This document shows positions 21,391 to 35,867 of a stretch of DNA of 64,000 nucleotides, piece by piece. Location: the NCBI GenBank assembly GCA_008638375.1, contig CM018048.1, forward strand, positions 7,869,589-7,933,588, given 5' to 3'. This DNA is from Nyssa sinensis (taxonomy: Eukaryota > Streptophyta > Magnoliopsida > Cornales > Nyssaceae). A program made the translations under genes and the position numbers. The notes beneath the pieces were generated by a model. That model was not told the origin of the DNA, did no database searches, and worked only from the letters and a program-made list of their open reading frames with translations. How positions within the stretch are numbered: position 1 is the first letter of the stretch; each line of letters begins with the position of its first letter.

Positions 21391-22990
21391 ATGTCTGCCT
21401 TTGATACCCAATCAGGCATTGGTCCCAAAATCGTAGATCTTCAAGGAGTAGATAACCAAGTATAAGTAAATTTAGTAGTTAATAACCCTTCAAAAAACAT
21501 AGAAAACAAGTCTATTGAAAGTCCAATCCCGAGTTCTAAGGTCAAAATAGTAGAGGCCTTTATAGAGCCTAAGAATAGAGGCGGGAAAACCTCTGGAAAA
21601 TCCCATAAAAGGGAGGAGGGTGAAAGTGCCATCACTCAGAGGATAATAAATGCTTTAAGGGCTACTTTTGATTTCCCTACAAACGTGTCTTATAGGATTC
21701 TCAAGCCTATAGATCGTCCTTCAAATGTCTAGCAATGTGAGATCTGTGCTTACCTTGAGTGATTTGAGATAGGAGTTCGGTTCCCCTTCCATCATATCAT
21801 TAGAGAATTTTTTAGTTAGTTTAAGATTTTCCAAGCTAAACTGAGTATAAATAGCTAAAGGCAGTTACTTGGCTTTATAGTTTTAGGCCATCTAATCAAT
21901 GTTAAGGTAAACATCCCCTTGATTAGGAGTAATATGGATGTGAAATACCTAAGGTCAGAAGGCATGTTCTACATGTCTTTCGACAAAGAGTTCAGACCTC
22001 TCTCCTCAGTGCCCACTTCCAATAAGACCTGGAAGAAGTGGTACTTCTTCGTAAAAGGAGGCTAGGAGTTCAAGGACTTTGAGAACCAAGCTTCAACCTT
22101 CCCATAAAGGATTGACATTAAGGGTAAGCCCCTTTTTATTTTCCATAAATTGTGTTTTTTCTCACTTTTCTACATTTGAGCTTAATTGATCTTTGTTCTA
22201 TATATTTATGCAGACAAAAAAGCTTGGAAAAGATCGATCTTTACTGTAGATCTCCAAAAGAAGTACAGACAGCTTCTCCAGACCAACAATCGTTCTTTCG
22301 AGGCCATACTGACCTTGAAGAACCTAATGGACACAAGGCTGGTGAAGGACAAGAGCCAAGGGCTCAGAAATACACTTCTCTCGGGATGGGTATTGGGGAA
22401 GAAAAATAAATTCAAGGAAACTTCATCCCCTACCGAGCCCCCTTCTTTAGAGAAGAGGAGAATACTCATTTCTGATTCCCCTGAGTGGACAGTTTTTGAA
22501 GAGCTGGGTCACTCACTAGCTTAGAAGACCCTCCCCCTTCCAGCTCCTCCTGTACCGAAGCAGAAGAGGGGAAAGGGGAAAGCAAGTGCAATCCCACCAG
22601 TGCCTGATGACTTTGCCCAAGCATTGTGAGGAAGGCCTACAAAGATTCCTAGGCAACATACCCCAACAAATTTTTCGGGTTGAAGCCTTAGAGGATTGCC
22701 AAAGATCTGATGACTGTCCAGATGAGGGTCAGTTCTTTTCTTCCTATTTGTGCATTCTCTTTTTATTTTTTGCATACCTTTAGCACTAATGTAACCCTTT
22801 TGGTTTTTCAGGTTATTCATGGCTTGGCAGCCATCATAGACTATCTTGAGGACACCGAGCAGGTTGACACCCTACAAGCAGAGCTCGATGAGACCAGGCT
22901 CTAGCTCGGGACTACACAGTCTGCAGTGGCTATTGGTGAAGAAAAGCTAAAGGAGGCTGCCAACTCTTACTCCATTCTAGAGTCTGGATT
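21391..22990 (+). pseudogene. E1 antisense gene (putative gypsy-type transposon protein)
   Basis: This gene is transcribed opposite to gag-pol. The start MSAFDTQSGIGPKIV matches E3's MSVFDAFFGIGYG. It is followed by a region resembling the 'putative gypsy type transposon' domain seen in plant Tat elements (GICxYLxxFExG, then MDVKYLRSEGMFYMSFDKEF and KTWKKWYFFVKGG). An intron probably ends at TATGCAG/ACAAAAAAGCTTGG near 22213. The next exon reads AWKRSIFTVDLQKKYRQLLQ. A second intron likely ends at TTTCAG near 22811, before HGLAAIIDYLEDTEQVDTLQ, a coiled-coil segment. Several stops (for example 21463-21465, and W-to-stop changes) break it. Its 3' part is removed by the deletion at about 22985-23035. 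The function of such antisense proteins is unknown. Confidence 0.7.
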
Positions 22991-23035
22991 AAGCTTTTTC
23001 AATTATGATCCCATTAGGGGACTGAAGTGTTATAC

Positions 23036-23700
23036 CTACTCCAGAGCCCTTATCTGTCGATGAACCATCAGTGTAAAATAGTTATACTAAAGTATCTAAA
23101 GTGGTTTAAGCTTTTGAATGCTGCATTCTAATGAATTCAGCTATGAAGTCTGCAAATGCTTAAACTTTGATAGCAGTTCGTAAAACATAAGATATGTCAA
23201 ATTCTCCTAGTTCCACTAACCATTTAACTAGTCATCTCGAAACTTCAGGTTTGTGCAGGACTGATTTTAAAGGATAAGATATGGGGATCATGATAAGATG
23301 AGCTTGAAAGTATGGTTTGAGCTTCCGAACAAATATCATTAAGGCTAAAACTATTTTTTCAATCTCGGAATACCTTGTCTCAGTATCCGAAGGTGCTTTA
23401 CGAACATAGAAGATAGGCATTTGAATTCCTTTTGTTTTCCCTAATTAACGCAAAGTTGATCGCGTTTTCTAATACGACTAAATGTATGAGTAGTTTTCCC
23501 CTGACACTGGTTTTGAAAAAAGGTATGGGGAGACTAAGTATTGCTTGAGTTATTGAAAGGCTTCTTCACATTCAGAAGTCCACTCTAGGGCCTTACTCCC
23601 CCTCAAAACTTTAAAGAACGAGAGGCACTGATCTGTTGATTTAGAGATAAACCTATTCAGTGTTGCTATCCTAATATTTAGCCCTTGAATATCTTTCTTA
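23036..23700 (-). pseudogene. E1 RNase H domain of reverse transcriptase
   Basis: On the minus strand the segment 23420-23232 reads MPIFYVRKAPSDTETRYSEI and LALMIFVRKLKPYFQAHLI, then ISYPLKSVLHKPEVSRR, matching the gypsy RNase H region and the E3 copy at 60494-60922. A stop or frameshift lies just 5' of it. The domain's 3' end is cut by the internal deletion, so nothing downstream (second RNase H, integrase) survives. Confidence 0.8.
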
Positions 23701-23762
23701 GTTTTAGGGAATTCTAGGTCTATCAGAGCCTTGATCTGGGTAGAATCTACTTCAATTCCTCT

Positions 23763-24575
23763 CTAGGAAACTAGGAAACCTAGAAATTTTCCCTCCGTGA
23801 TCCTGAAGGTACATTTCGATAGGTTGAGTTTCATTCTATACTTTTTCAAGATGTCGAATGTTTGTGATAAGTGCCAAGTGTGGTCATCCTTCCGAACACT
23901 TTTGATAAGCATATCGTCAATGTAGACTTCCATTGTATCTCCAATTTGGAGGCTAAACATTATGTTCACAAACCTCTGATATGTGGCTCCAGCATTCTTT
24001 AGAATGAACGACATCACTCTATAATAATAGAAACCCCGATCTGATATAAAGGCTACTTTTTCCTGGTCTAAAGGACACATTTGGATTTGATTGTAGCCAG
24101 ACTAAGCGTCCATGAAGCTCATGAGCTCGTGACCTACCGTAGCATCAACAAGTTGATCAATTCTAGAAAGAGAAAAGTTGTCTTTAGGACAAGCTTTATT
24201 AAGGTCGGTATAGTAGACACAAACTTTCCATTTGTCATTCTTCTTCTTTGCAAGAACTGTATTGGCAAGCCATTCAGGGTAGAACACCTCCCTTATCATT
24301 CCAGCATCAAACAACATCCGAACTTCTTCGTTGATGATCTTGTGATGTTCTGAGGCAAATGACCTCATCTTCTGTCTTATTGAAGGATGGTATGGATCTG
24401 TCATCAGCTTGTGAAAAATGAAATCAGGATCTATTCCCTTCATATCTATTCCATTTAAGAATTTAACAATCTTTTCTTGCTCAGAAGGAGACAAAGTTGA
24501 GCCAATATGTAAGTACTTTCCCTCTTCTTCAGTGCTGACAAGCATTTTGATGGGCTCCTCCATTGGTTTGACCAC
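23763..24575 (-). pseudogene. E1 reverse transcriptase
   Basis: Two open pieces cover the RT. Positions 24575-24102 read FHKLMTDPYHPSIRQKMRSF, then NTVLAKKKNDKWKVCVYYTD, LNKACPKDNFSLSRIDQLVD and LMSFMDA. Positions 24080-23763 read MCPLDQEKVAFISDRGFYYY, then the active-site box VYIDDMLIKSVRKDDHTWHL (YIDD intact) and MKLNLSKCTFRITEGKFLGF. A stop near 24090 separates them where the second piece of 'DAYSGYNQI' is expected. Catalytic Asp residues are largely preserved, but the frame is not. Confidence 0.9.
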
Positions 24576-24821
24576 GCTGTCCCTTCCGTTTGGACTTAAT
24601 GGCTCGTCAATCTCGGAAAGACATTCTTCGGCCTTATGAATCTCTGGAGATGGAGAGTCTTCCCTTGTTTTAGGGTACTGTAATTGCTATTTTGAAGGTC
24701 TTTATTTGAACGCGAGGGCATGGCATTCCAGGGCAGTGGGGTGGCAACCCTTAATGGTGAGAACTTTATTTTTGTGGACATATTTCAAACACTGATGGAG
24801 GGTCAACGTAACTATCCTCAT

Positions 24822-25053
24822 CTAGTGGATCCAGGGTCTCTCAATAATGACATTATAGGAAGATTTAGCATCCAAGACCATGTAATCAGTGATCAGAGTC
24901 TTCTGGTCATCTCCTTCTCCTACCGTGGTCCGTAGATCAATTTTGCCCAGTGAGAAACTGAGATTCCCATTGAACCCTACCATCACAGCAACGGTAGCTC
25001 TAATGTCCCTAGAGTCGAGCTTCATATGTTTGAAGGGTTAGTGGAATAACACG
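24822..25053 (-). pseudogene. E1 aspartic protease, C-terminal half
   Basis: The minus strand reads MKLDSRDIRATVAVMVGFNG, then LSFSLGKIDLRTTVGEGDDQ and YMVLDAKSSYNVIIERPWIH, the usual second half of the gypsy retropepsin ('..Y..I.GRPWLH'; the G of the motif is E here). The N-terminal half with the active site lies on the other side of the CACTA insertion, at 29475-29620. Confidence 0.85.
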
Positions 25054-25079
25054 GTGCACTACAAGAAAACCTACTATTA

Positions 25080-25380
25080 GCGGTGTTCAGTATTAGCGGC
25101 GCACAAAAATCGTCGCTAATAGTGTGTATTCACGACGCACAAGTCGGTGTCGCTAAAAAGTGTAAAAAAAATGGTTTTGGCACGCGCGGGAACGTATTAC
25201 CGACGCTTCTAAACTTTTAACAATGCTCATGAACGTCACCAATAACATAAAACCTTCGGCAACGCACGACTGGGCATCGCAAATAGTAATTTAGCTTTTA
25301 CCGACGCACAATGAGACTATTAGCGACGCCCCATGCGCGTTGCTAATAGTCCCATAAAATCCCTAATTTCGGATAAAAAT
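25080..25380. repeat. CACTA 1 left subterminal repeat array
   Basis: Multiple copies of a roughly 10-15 bp motif related to TTAGCGACGCAC are present in direct and inverted orientation, for example around 25083, 25100, 25112, 25136 and 25320. They mirror the right array. Confidence 0.85.
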
Positions 25381-25687
25381 TCGCGATCTCTCTCTTTCTA
25401 GATCTCTCTCTCTCAACTCCTAGAACCTTACCATTGCCACCCGTTCGCTACGCCTCAGCTTCCACCACCACCCCTTCGCCGCGCCTCGACTTCCACCGCC
25501 ACCTGTTCGCAGCGCCTCCACTTCCACCGCCACCCCTTGATGTATTCAAGTCTCAGGCCATTTAGATGTATATAACGAAGTTGGGTTCAAGCCTTATCTT
25601 TGCTGGCAAAACCATCTTCTGTTGTTTCTCCTTCTTTCAAAGCCTTTCCCCAATCTGTCTCACTCTCCTTCTCCCTCTCCTTCTCGT

Positions 25688-25717
25688 CCCCCCCCCCCCC
25701 CCCCCAAAAAAAAAAAA
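25688..25717. repeat. Homopolymer pair C18-A12
   Basis: Eighteen C are followed directly by twelve A, inside CACTA 1. A near-identical C20-A13 tract lies at 34812-34844. Confidence 0.95.
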
Positions 25718-26115
25718 GAGAAAAATTATGTGCACACGTGTGTTCTTGTAATTGTTGTGTTTATTATCTATTTGGTTTTTGTTAATTAATGCTTGAATTG
25801 ATTTGTTGATTTTTCTCTCTTGAATTGATTCACTGATTTATGATGATACTCTACACAAAACTATTGTAGGTATAACATGTTTGATAAAATGTCTATAAGA
25901 CTTGTAAATGTCTATAACAGTATCATCATATAAAATGTCTATATGATGATACTCTTCACTTGATTTTTTTTATTTATTTATTGATAAGTAGCTCTATCCT
26001 TGATTTTAACCACTTGGTAAGTTAAATTTCCTTGTGAAAATTATGTGTACATTGTTACGGGGTTTTATTATATGTTTATTTTGGCTTTGCTTTGACTTAG
26101 ATTTTGATAACAACA

Positions 26116-28855
<2,740 letters not shown>

Positions 28856-29039
28856 TAAATTGTACTTTTACAAATGTAAGTAATTAGTATAATATATATA
28901 TATATGAATATATTTTTCTTTTTTAATATATTCATTTCAGAATCTTTGAATTTTATTGTATATCAGGATGATTAATACAGGTTTAAACACGAATAAAACA
29001 ACAAATAAAACAAATAATTCAGGTTTAAAAAAAAAAAAT

Positions 29040-29460
29040 TTAGTGACGCACGCAAAGGCGTCACTAAAAGAAGAAAGAATGTCAATACACTATTAGCGAC
29101 TACCTTAAGAGCGTCGCTAAAAGTTCAAGCAGTACACCATTTGCGACGCACAATGGGCGTCACTAATGTCATTGTGTGTCGCTAATGGTGACCTTTAGCG
29201 ACGCCCATTGTGCGTCGCAAATGGTGCCCTTTAGCGACACCCATTGCATCCATGTACAGTATTAGCGATGCACATGCCCGATTATTAGCAACACTCTTTG
29301 AACGTCGCTAATAGTTACCTTTAGCGATGCATACAAGTTTGTGCATCGCTAATAGTATTTGCAACACAACTATTAGCGACACCCATTTGTGCTTCGCTAA
29401 AGCTATTTAGCGACGCATATGACTACTATTAGTGACGCACTCGTACGTCGCTAATAGTGT
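29040..29460. repeat. CACTA 1 right subterminal repeat array
   Basis: Dense direct and inverted copies of 'TTAGCGACGC' / 'GCGTCGCTAA' separated by short spacers, including near-perfect inverted pairs at about 29150-29240, can form hairpins. Confidence 0.88.
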
Positions 29461-29474
29461 CTTTTCCTGTAGTG

Positions 29475-29640
29475 TTGGTAGAGCTCCCGGTGTTTACAAG
29501 AACCCTTCTAATCTCAAAATTAGCAATTTTATGTGAGATGACGAGAGCATTGTTGTAAGGACAGTGTATCCCCATAAGGTCTAATTCAGATAACTAGATT
29601 TGAGGTTTTGACTTCATCTTTTTTTCAATGGTCGAGATCT
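29475..29640 (-). pseudogene. E1 aspartic protease, active-site half
   Basis: On the minus strand the reading NALVISHKIANFEIRRVLVN is followed by TGSSTN at the CACTA junction. This corresponds to the D-T/S-G-S-S active site of gypsy proteases, with the catalytic Asp changed to Asn. Element E3 has VDTRSSANV at the same place. The rest of the domain continues across the transposon at 25053-24822. Confidence 0.8.
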
Positions 29641-30000
29641 AGATGACGTGGGGCTCTGCCATTGCTTCCCTAGCATATCTATTCCTAGCCCTATTAGAAA
29701 TTCCTGTCATCAAATTGTTAGCATGGAGCACAAAAATGACTTGATTATTTTGCTGCTACTGATCATTCCAAACTTTCCTTTATTCAGGCCTTTGCTCTGG
29801 CCTCCTTTGAGGGGGTTTTTCATCACGGGGTTCCGTCTTCCATCCTAGCAGACAAACTCTCTCAGTCGTCATTTCCTAATGAAATGCTCTATCTCTTGCT
29901 TCAGAGCTCTGCACTCCTCAGTCGTGTACCCTTGCTCTTTATGAAAGTCTCAATACTTGTTTCAATTCCTTGAGTTGGGGTGTTTTTTTAATGGTTCCGA

Positions 30001-31466
30001 TCACTTAAGGTTTTCACGAGTCTTGACTTGTTGGAATATATGGGTAAAACAAGCATTCCATAGGGTATAAGTCCCATACCTTCTAGAGCCTGAGTTGTTT
30101 TGAACTTTTGGTGTTGTTCTCTTGTCGGGACTCCTAGTCTTCTTTTTATTGGCGTTGCTATCCCTCTTTTGAACCTGCTCGTCCTTCTGAACTTGTTCTT
30201 TAGCTTTTCGGAAGGAGGCTTTCAAGTCTTCGAGATTAATATACTTCCGTGCTCTCTCCATGAGCATTGTCACATCGACAAGGAGATTATTGGTTAAGGA
30301 ATCCTATAGGCGTCTAGACCAATGCCTGAAGTGAGGGCAGCCACTAGAAAACTCGAACTACAATCGGTTATCTCTGTGGGTTCGGTATTGAATCGAGTTA
30401 TGTACTCTCGAAGTGATTCACTCTTTGCTTGCTTCATAATCAATAAGAACTCTAGCCCTTTTATCAACTTTCTATTTATTAAGAAGCAGTCAAGAAATAG
30501 ACTACTGAGTTCATAAAAGTTGCTGACCGATTTCTAGGGAAGATTGTGAAACCATCTAAGGGCGGTAGCCTTTAGGCTGGTGACAAAAGCTTAACACATG
30601 AAGGCATATGTGGCCCCGTGCAGAGCCATTGTGTGCTGATAATGAGATAGGTGGTCCCCAAGATCATCAGACTCGTCATAGAGAGTGAATTTTGAGACAA
30701 CAAATTTTTCAAGTCGCTTATTTATCATTATGGTAGAAGTGAACGATGTGGAGAACCTACCGAGTAGTTTACCCAGCTCGTCTTGTTTTGGAAGGACGTG
30801 GAACCCCTTGGTTGAAATCATCTGATCTTGAGAGTCTACTATCTCCTCTACCATCTAAGGGGATTTGGGTAGGATTTGTCATACGATCGGTACCCTTTGT
30901 TGATCTTGTCTTGTTCTTCTGGGTCCTAGATTCACAAGAGGAACTTGTCTAGCAACGACAGAAGGGTGGTGCTCTCCTAAAACTGGTGGACCTGGGACCT
31001 CGAGAATCTGAAGTCCCTTTTGTGCTGGATTGGCTCCAGAGACCGTTGCGATTGGTATTCTTGTCCTACTTTGGTAATGGACGGAAGGATGGAATGTCAG
31101 TATTCCTCTCCCTATAGTTGTTGACGATTGGGGATCGGTCCCCGTATGGGCAGTACCATAAGGGAGCATCGACTGTACATTAGGCAACTCCTCATTGTGG
31201 GATCCTCCGTCCGTGGTGGGGACGGGAGGCTGAGGTCCTCTATGAATAGCGTTAGTAGGAGGAGGAGGATTATTCCGCTGGTTCTGAGCCAGTGAAGCCA
31301 AAGCCTGTGACAAGGCTGTGAGTTGTTCTTGTATTTGATCGGACTGTCGTTGAATCCGATCAAGTTGCTGTTGCAAGCGAATAGGTGTTTGTCCCCTTCC
31401 TCTTCCAACAAGAGACTGATTTTGAGGGTTTTGAGAGTTTTTTCTAGGATGAAGGTTGGGAGCCAC
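30001..31466 (-). pseudogene. E1 gag polyprotein
   Basis: On the minus strand the gag starts at 31466 (MAPNLHPRKNSQNPQNQSLV). An N-terminal Q-rich segment (LQQQLDRIQRQSDQIQEQLT) is followed by a P-rich linker. The frame then breaks near 30879. Downstream pieces 30854-30591 (MVEEIVDSQDQMISTKGF, then LGDHLSHYQHTMALHGATYA) and 30273-30001 (MTMLMERARKYINLEDLKAS, then KKKTRSPDKRTTPKV) match the E3 gag at 63066-63710. The capsid core between them is frameshifted. The structural protein would have formed the virus-like particle, but this copy cannot. Confidence 0.85.
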
Positions 31467-31530
31467 TGTTTCTTTGAGAAAATGAGCTTAGTTTCCGATG
31501 TGAAGTATTGAGAATGATCGTTGTTCCCTA

Positions 31531-31545
31531 CAGACGGTGCCAAAC
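31531..31545 (-). other. E1 primer-binding site
   Basis: The minus strand next to the 5' LTR reads GTTTGGCACCGTCTGT, which resembles the TTGGCGCCGTCTGT sites common in Tat-type plant elements. Confidence 0.8.
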
Positions 31546-32007
31546 TGATATTGCTCATTTTTTATCTGAAGGTTTCATCTCCCAAACTTTTTGTCAAGAA
31601 CTTGAGGTCAGAGAGTCATCGGAAAGGCTCCGGTGGTAGCTGCTCCGATGATAAAGTTAGTAAATAAATCGAAAACAGTAATTCAAAAGACAAATTGAAC
31701 ATAAATTGAAAGCGTACTTTATGGCATTATTTATAGGTTGTAGATCTCCCAAGTTGAGTAGGATTAAAAGTCATAAAAATAGGAATTTGAGGATTTTCGT
31801 AGATAGTAGTTTTTATATATAAATTTGTTTCCTTATTCTGAGGTCGATAGTCTATGAAAGGCGATGATAAGTTCGGAACTCGTTACCTCTAAACTCTCTG
31901 TACTTTATCAATTTGGATGAAATAACCCTCTAATGATCTATATCCTGAAGAGTTCATTATAAATGAGTGTCATGCCTTGAATACGATAATCAAATTATGA
32001 TATATCA
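31546..32007 (-). repeat. E1 5' LTR
   Basis: This 462-bp segment is the same length as and colinear with 20474-20935. It begins TGATATTGCTCATTTTTTAT, ends ATATATCA, and is followed by target duplication ATATT. Confidence 0.93.
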
Positions 32008-35000
32008 ATATTTAATTCTTTAATAAGGAAATAATGTATCCCCAGTGAACCCTTAGTTAGGATGAGTTGGAAATAGAATTTATAATATCCCTAGTGTTTT
32101 AAGGCAGACTTGGCGACATGATTACGCACATTTTCATTCAAGTTAAGCTTGTTACCATATCCAAGTTTACACCCAATTATCCTTAACAAATCGAGTCTAG
32201 CCCAATTAGCCTTGATTGTTTTGTTTTGATATTACCAAAAATATTAGCTACACCTTGTTATGTTTTCACATTTGATTAAATTATGGAAATTTTCATTGTC
32301 CATTGACTCTTTTGTCGCACAGTTATGTCTTCATCGTCTCCCAAACCCAATTGCCTATCACACAATAATTGAAATGTCTAAGTGGAAATTTGTGATTTTT
32401 AAAAGTGATTCTCACGGACCGTTTTATATGCGTTGTGATGATTAACACCTCATTTTGTAATGTGTATCCTTTGGTGCAATGTTAATCACCTCTATTTTCT
32501 AATTACTTTCTTGTAATACTACATAATATAATGAGAAATACGTCAAGCAATTAAGCTATATTGTTAATATATAGTTTTATAAGACATGTATATTATTAAG
32601 TAACAAAAATATTAATTAACTTTCATTTTTATTAACAATTTTTTTTTCTTACAACTAGAAATAAAACATGCATATATATTGTCAAGAGTAAGCTATTTTC
32701 TTAAAATATAAAGTTGGATTGTGTTCTTAAAAAAATAAAAAAGAACAGGGATAAATTACATTAATCTTGCATGAGGTTTTTAATAATTACACTAACTTTT
32801 TTTGAGATTTTTAAAATTATACTGACTTCTCATATTTTACTTGATAAACTATAAATATCTCTCTCTTTAGGCAATTTTTTCTTTTAAAATGACAAAATTA
32901 TTTATTTCATGTTTTTTTTACCAAATTTTTTGAGGGTTTTTTCCTTTCAAAATAGATATTTATTAAAACCTTAAATTTATTTTTTATAAAATTAAAATAA
33001 GTTAACTATTATAAATTTATTTTTATTTAAAATAAAAGAAATTGAAAAAAGTTAAAAATGATTGGTCGAAATTAAAAAAATGTAAAAAAAAAATTAAAGG
33101 GAGAATTTTACTAAAAAAATAATAATTTGACTGAAAGAAAATATAAGAAAAATTAACGTACTTTTAAAAGTTTAAAAAAAAAAATATCAGTATACTTCTT
33201 AAAAAAAATTCCCACATTAATTTATTAATAAATTATACTAAATCCTGTTTATTATAAAGAAATGAAAATGTTCCATGCGCATAACTCATGCCAGGAAGAC
33301 AGAGAGAGAAAAATATTGTGAAGTACAGGAAGATAGAGAGAAAAATATTGAAGTAGAATAACTCATAACAGACAAAATAAATAATAGAATATCGGAAAGT
33401 AGAAACCCATTGCCATCACAAGATGATAAGGAGATGCAATCCGGGATTTGAGCTTGAAGATGAAGTGGATGGAGGTTGTAATAACAAGGACGATCTGAAA
33501 ACGGTTTGATTGTTATCTCATCTGTGATCAATTCTGTTTATGCTTGTTTGTAGGGCACTCTTCGCAAATCTACTGCTTCCATCTTTCTGTTATATGTCTA
33601 TTTCTGTTGCTACTGTTACCTCAGCTGACGTTGTGCTTATATTCTGTTGTATATTGTGTGCTGATTGAAGTATTAAAAACTACCTTCTCAGATTTGGTTA
33701 ATTCAATATATGGGTCTTTACTAGATTTATTAACTCTGTTTTTTTTTTTTTTTTCCGAAATTCATGTCCATGTGTGATATTTTAAATTGGTGATGCATGG
33801 CTTTCTACTTTCTGCTTTGGACAATAAAGTTTCTTGAATTTTTTTTTTTTGATCGGTAAAGTTTCTTGAATTATCCTATTATCTTTTGGGCATTTTCATT
33901 ATTATTTTATGAATCCTCAGGGCTGAGGTTAATTTTTCTTGGGGATATGTTTTTGATTTACTGTTTATTTTGCACGACAATGATATAACTTGAATTGAGG
34001 TTGGGCTCTGGTGGGGTAAGGTTGCTCCATTGTGACAATAGTTTTTTTTTTTTCCCTATATCTTGTTTTGTTTTGACATTTGATTAAATGTTTGGATATT
34101 TTCTTCATATGTTAGGTCTCTTACAGTCAGTGTAGTTGTTTCTTCATCATCTCTCCGAATTAGCTGTTTTGGGGATTAATGATTTCAGAAATGGTTCTCG
34201 TAGAGCATGCAGTTTTGCCCTATGCTTGTTTTGAATAGTGGGTATAATTGCAGGTAACTACAGAAAGGGATACACTTGAAAGCAGCCCCATAATACACCT
34301 TCAGCCCGGGAAAAAAAAAAGGCTCATAATACACATTTTGACTGCAAATTTAGCACAAATCAATTCAACATAGTATTATAACCAGAGGCCAGAATATTAA
34401 AGTAGCAGCACTGTAATATTAACAAAGTTCAACAAAAAAATAATTATGGAACTTTGACACACCAGGAATGACAATAGAAGCAACAACAATCCGGAACAAG
34501 TCTACAATTTCAAAATACAAAAAAAAAGGATTTTTAATTTTTTTTGTCTTTGCTTACAATCCAGTATTCATGGTTGTGGTTTTGAATTAACCAAAAATTT
34601 ACTTTATGTAAAGTGATTCAGTGAATAGCTGCAGTAGGCTTAGTTGAGCAAAGCATTTTGGTTTCTTGGGTCTCATTCAATTAAAAAAAAAACTAATAAT
34701 CAATGCATTGAGTTCTTTCTTTTTCCTGCCTGTTCTTAGCAACAAAAGACGATTGAATGAGATTATAATGTGAAGCTTACTCAGGAAAAAAATGGAGAAT
34801 TAACCCCACCTCCCCCCCCCCCCCCCCCCCCAAAAAAAAAAAAAGGTAAATAAGATTGAATCTGTTGAATCTGAGCATCATCAAACTTTGTCAATCATCT
34901 TGATTTTCTCATTGTTCACCAATTCATCAATTTGTCTCAAAGGTATCTTGTTTGATTCAAATCTAATGTGAGACATCACAATGACCCTACGCAGACATCA

Positions 35001-35200
35001 ATATCGTGAGTCTCAACAATGTGACTGTTTCCTAAAAACAAGCAATTCCAAGGATAGGATGCCATCACTTGGCAAACCAAATCTCTCTTATCACCCATAT
35101 CAAGATATCCACTTGCAAACCCTTTGAGCCTAATTGATCAGACTTTTTTTCTTAAACCTATCTACCAAACCTTGAGGGGGAAGCCTGCTATGTGTGCACT
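32008..35200. other. Gene-poor AT-rich spacer
   Basis: No gene is supportable. The span 32500-33230 is very AT-rich. Positions 33290-33540 (GAGAGA-rich, then an ATG-poor stretch) look like a plant 5' leader but lead into no recognisable frame. The open frames at 33286-33531 (-) and 33544-33777 (+) are low-complexity or hydrophobic without family support. Homopolymers include C20-A13 at 34812-34844. Confidence 0.55.
34812..34844. repeat. Homopolymer pair C20-A13
   Basis: Twenty C are followed by thirteen A, matching the layout of 25688-25717. Confidence 0.95.
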
Positions 35201-35205
35201 CTCAC

Positions 35206-35380
35206 AATAGAAGAATCAGAGAGTAAAGAGAAGAGACATCTTTGTCCCATGTGAAAGAAAATATTTCCAAGCAAGGAAATGACAAATGAGAAACAATCAT
35301 TAGAGAAGAATCAAAAGTAAAGAGAAGAAACATCCTTGCCTCATGAAGGAAAATATTTCCAACCAAGGAAGTGACATAGG
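35206..35380. repeat. Tandem duplication of about 95 bp
   Basis: 'AGAAGAATCA.A.AGTAAAGAGAAGA.ACATC.TTG.C.CATG' then 'GAAAATATTTCCAA.CAAGGAA.TGACA' appears twice (about 35206 and 35305). The second copy runs into the copia coding remnant. Confidence 0.7.
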
Positions 35381-35867
35381 AGCAATTGAAAGTGGTTCCT
35401 TGCGCTTTAGTAGTAGGAAGTCTCATGTATGCTATGCTATGTACTAGAGTAGATATTTATTATGTAGTTGACATAGTTAGCAAATATCAATCAAACTCAG
35501 GACGGGAACATTGGATATTGGTGAAGCATGCATTGAAGTATTTCATGAAAATGAGGGATTTTATACTTGTATTTAGATTTAGAAATTCCAATGAATCAAG
35601 GATTCCAAAAATTAAGTTATGGATGTGTTTTCCTGGCAGGAGGAGCTATTAGTTAAGGAGTGTGAAGCAATCATGTATTGCTAACTCTGCCGTGGAAGCT
35701 AGGGATTTAGTAGCTTCATAATCAACTAAAATCAAATCCAAGATAGTATCTGTAGAGTATCTAGCTAATTCTTCCATATGGATGTTGTTGGCAAAGACTT
35801 TAGAGTCTTATATGGAGGAACTTGAAGTCAAATTTACGTTACATAACGTTTAGGGTAAGTGAGAGAT
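35380..35867 (+). pseudogene. Ty1/copia RNase H remnant
   Basis: The open part 35386-35652 reads VPCALVVGSLMYAMLCTRVD, then YYVVDIVSKYQSNSGREHWI and VKHALKYFMKMRDFILVF. This is the well-known end of copia RT/RNase H ('(V/I)PYASAVGSLMYAM.CTRPDI..AV...SR....PG..HW..VK..LRYL'). Downstream, in broken frames, come the 'SAVEAE'-like segment (TCTGCCGTGGAAGCTAGGGA) and a polypurine-like AAGTGAGAGA at 35857-35866. The rest of the element is missing upstream. Confidence 0.85.

Noticed and set aside
25381..25560. Possible further captured exon in CACTA 1
   Set aside because: CT-rich leader-like sequence with about 29-bp tandem units. No protein family could be read, so it is only mentioned within the element.
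33286..33531. Possible 5' exon of a host gene, GAGA-rich leader
   Set aside because: No downstream exon or recognisable product could be connected to it.
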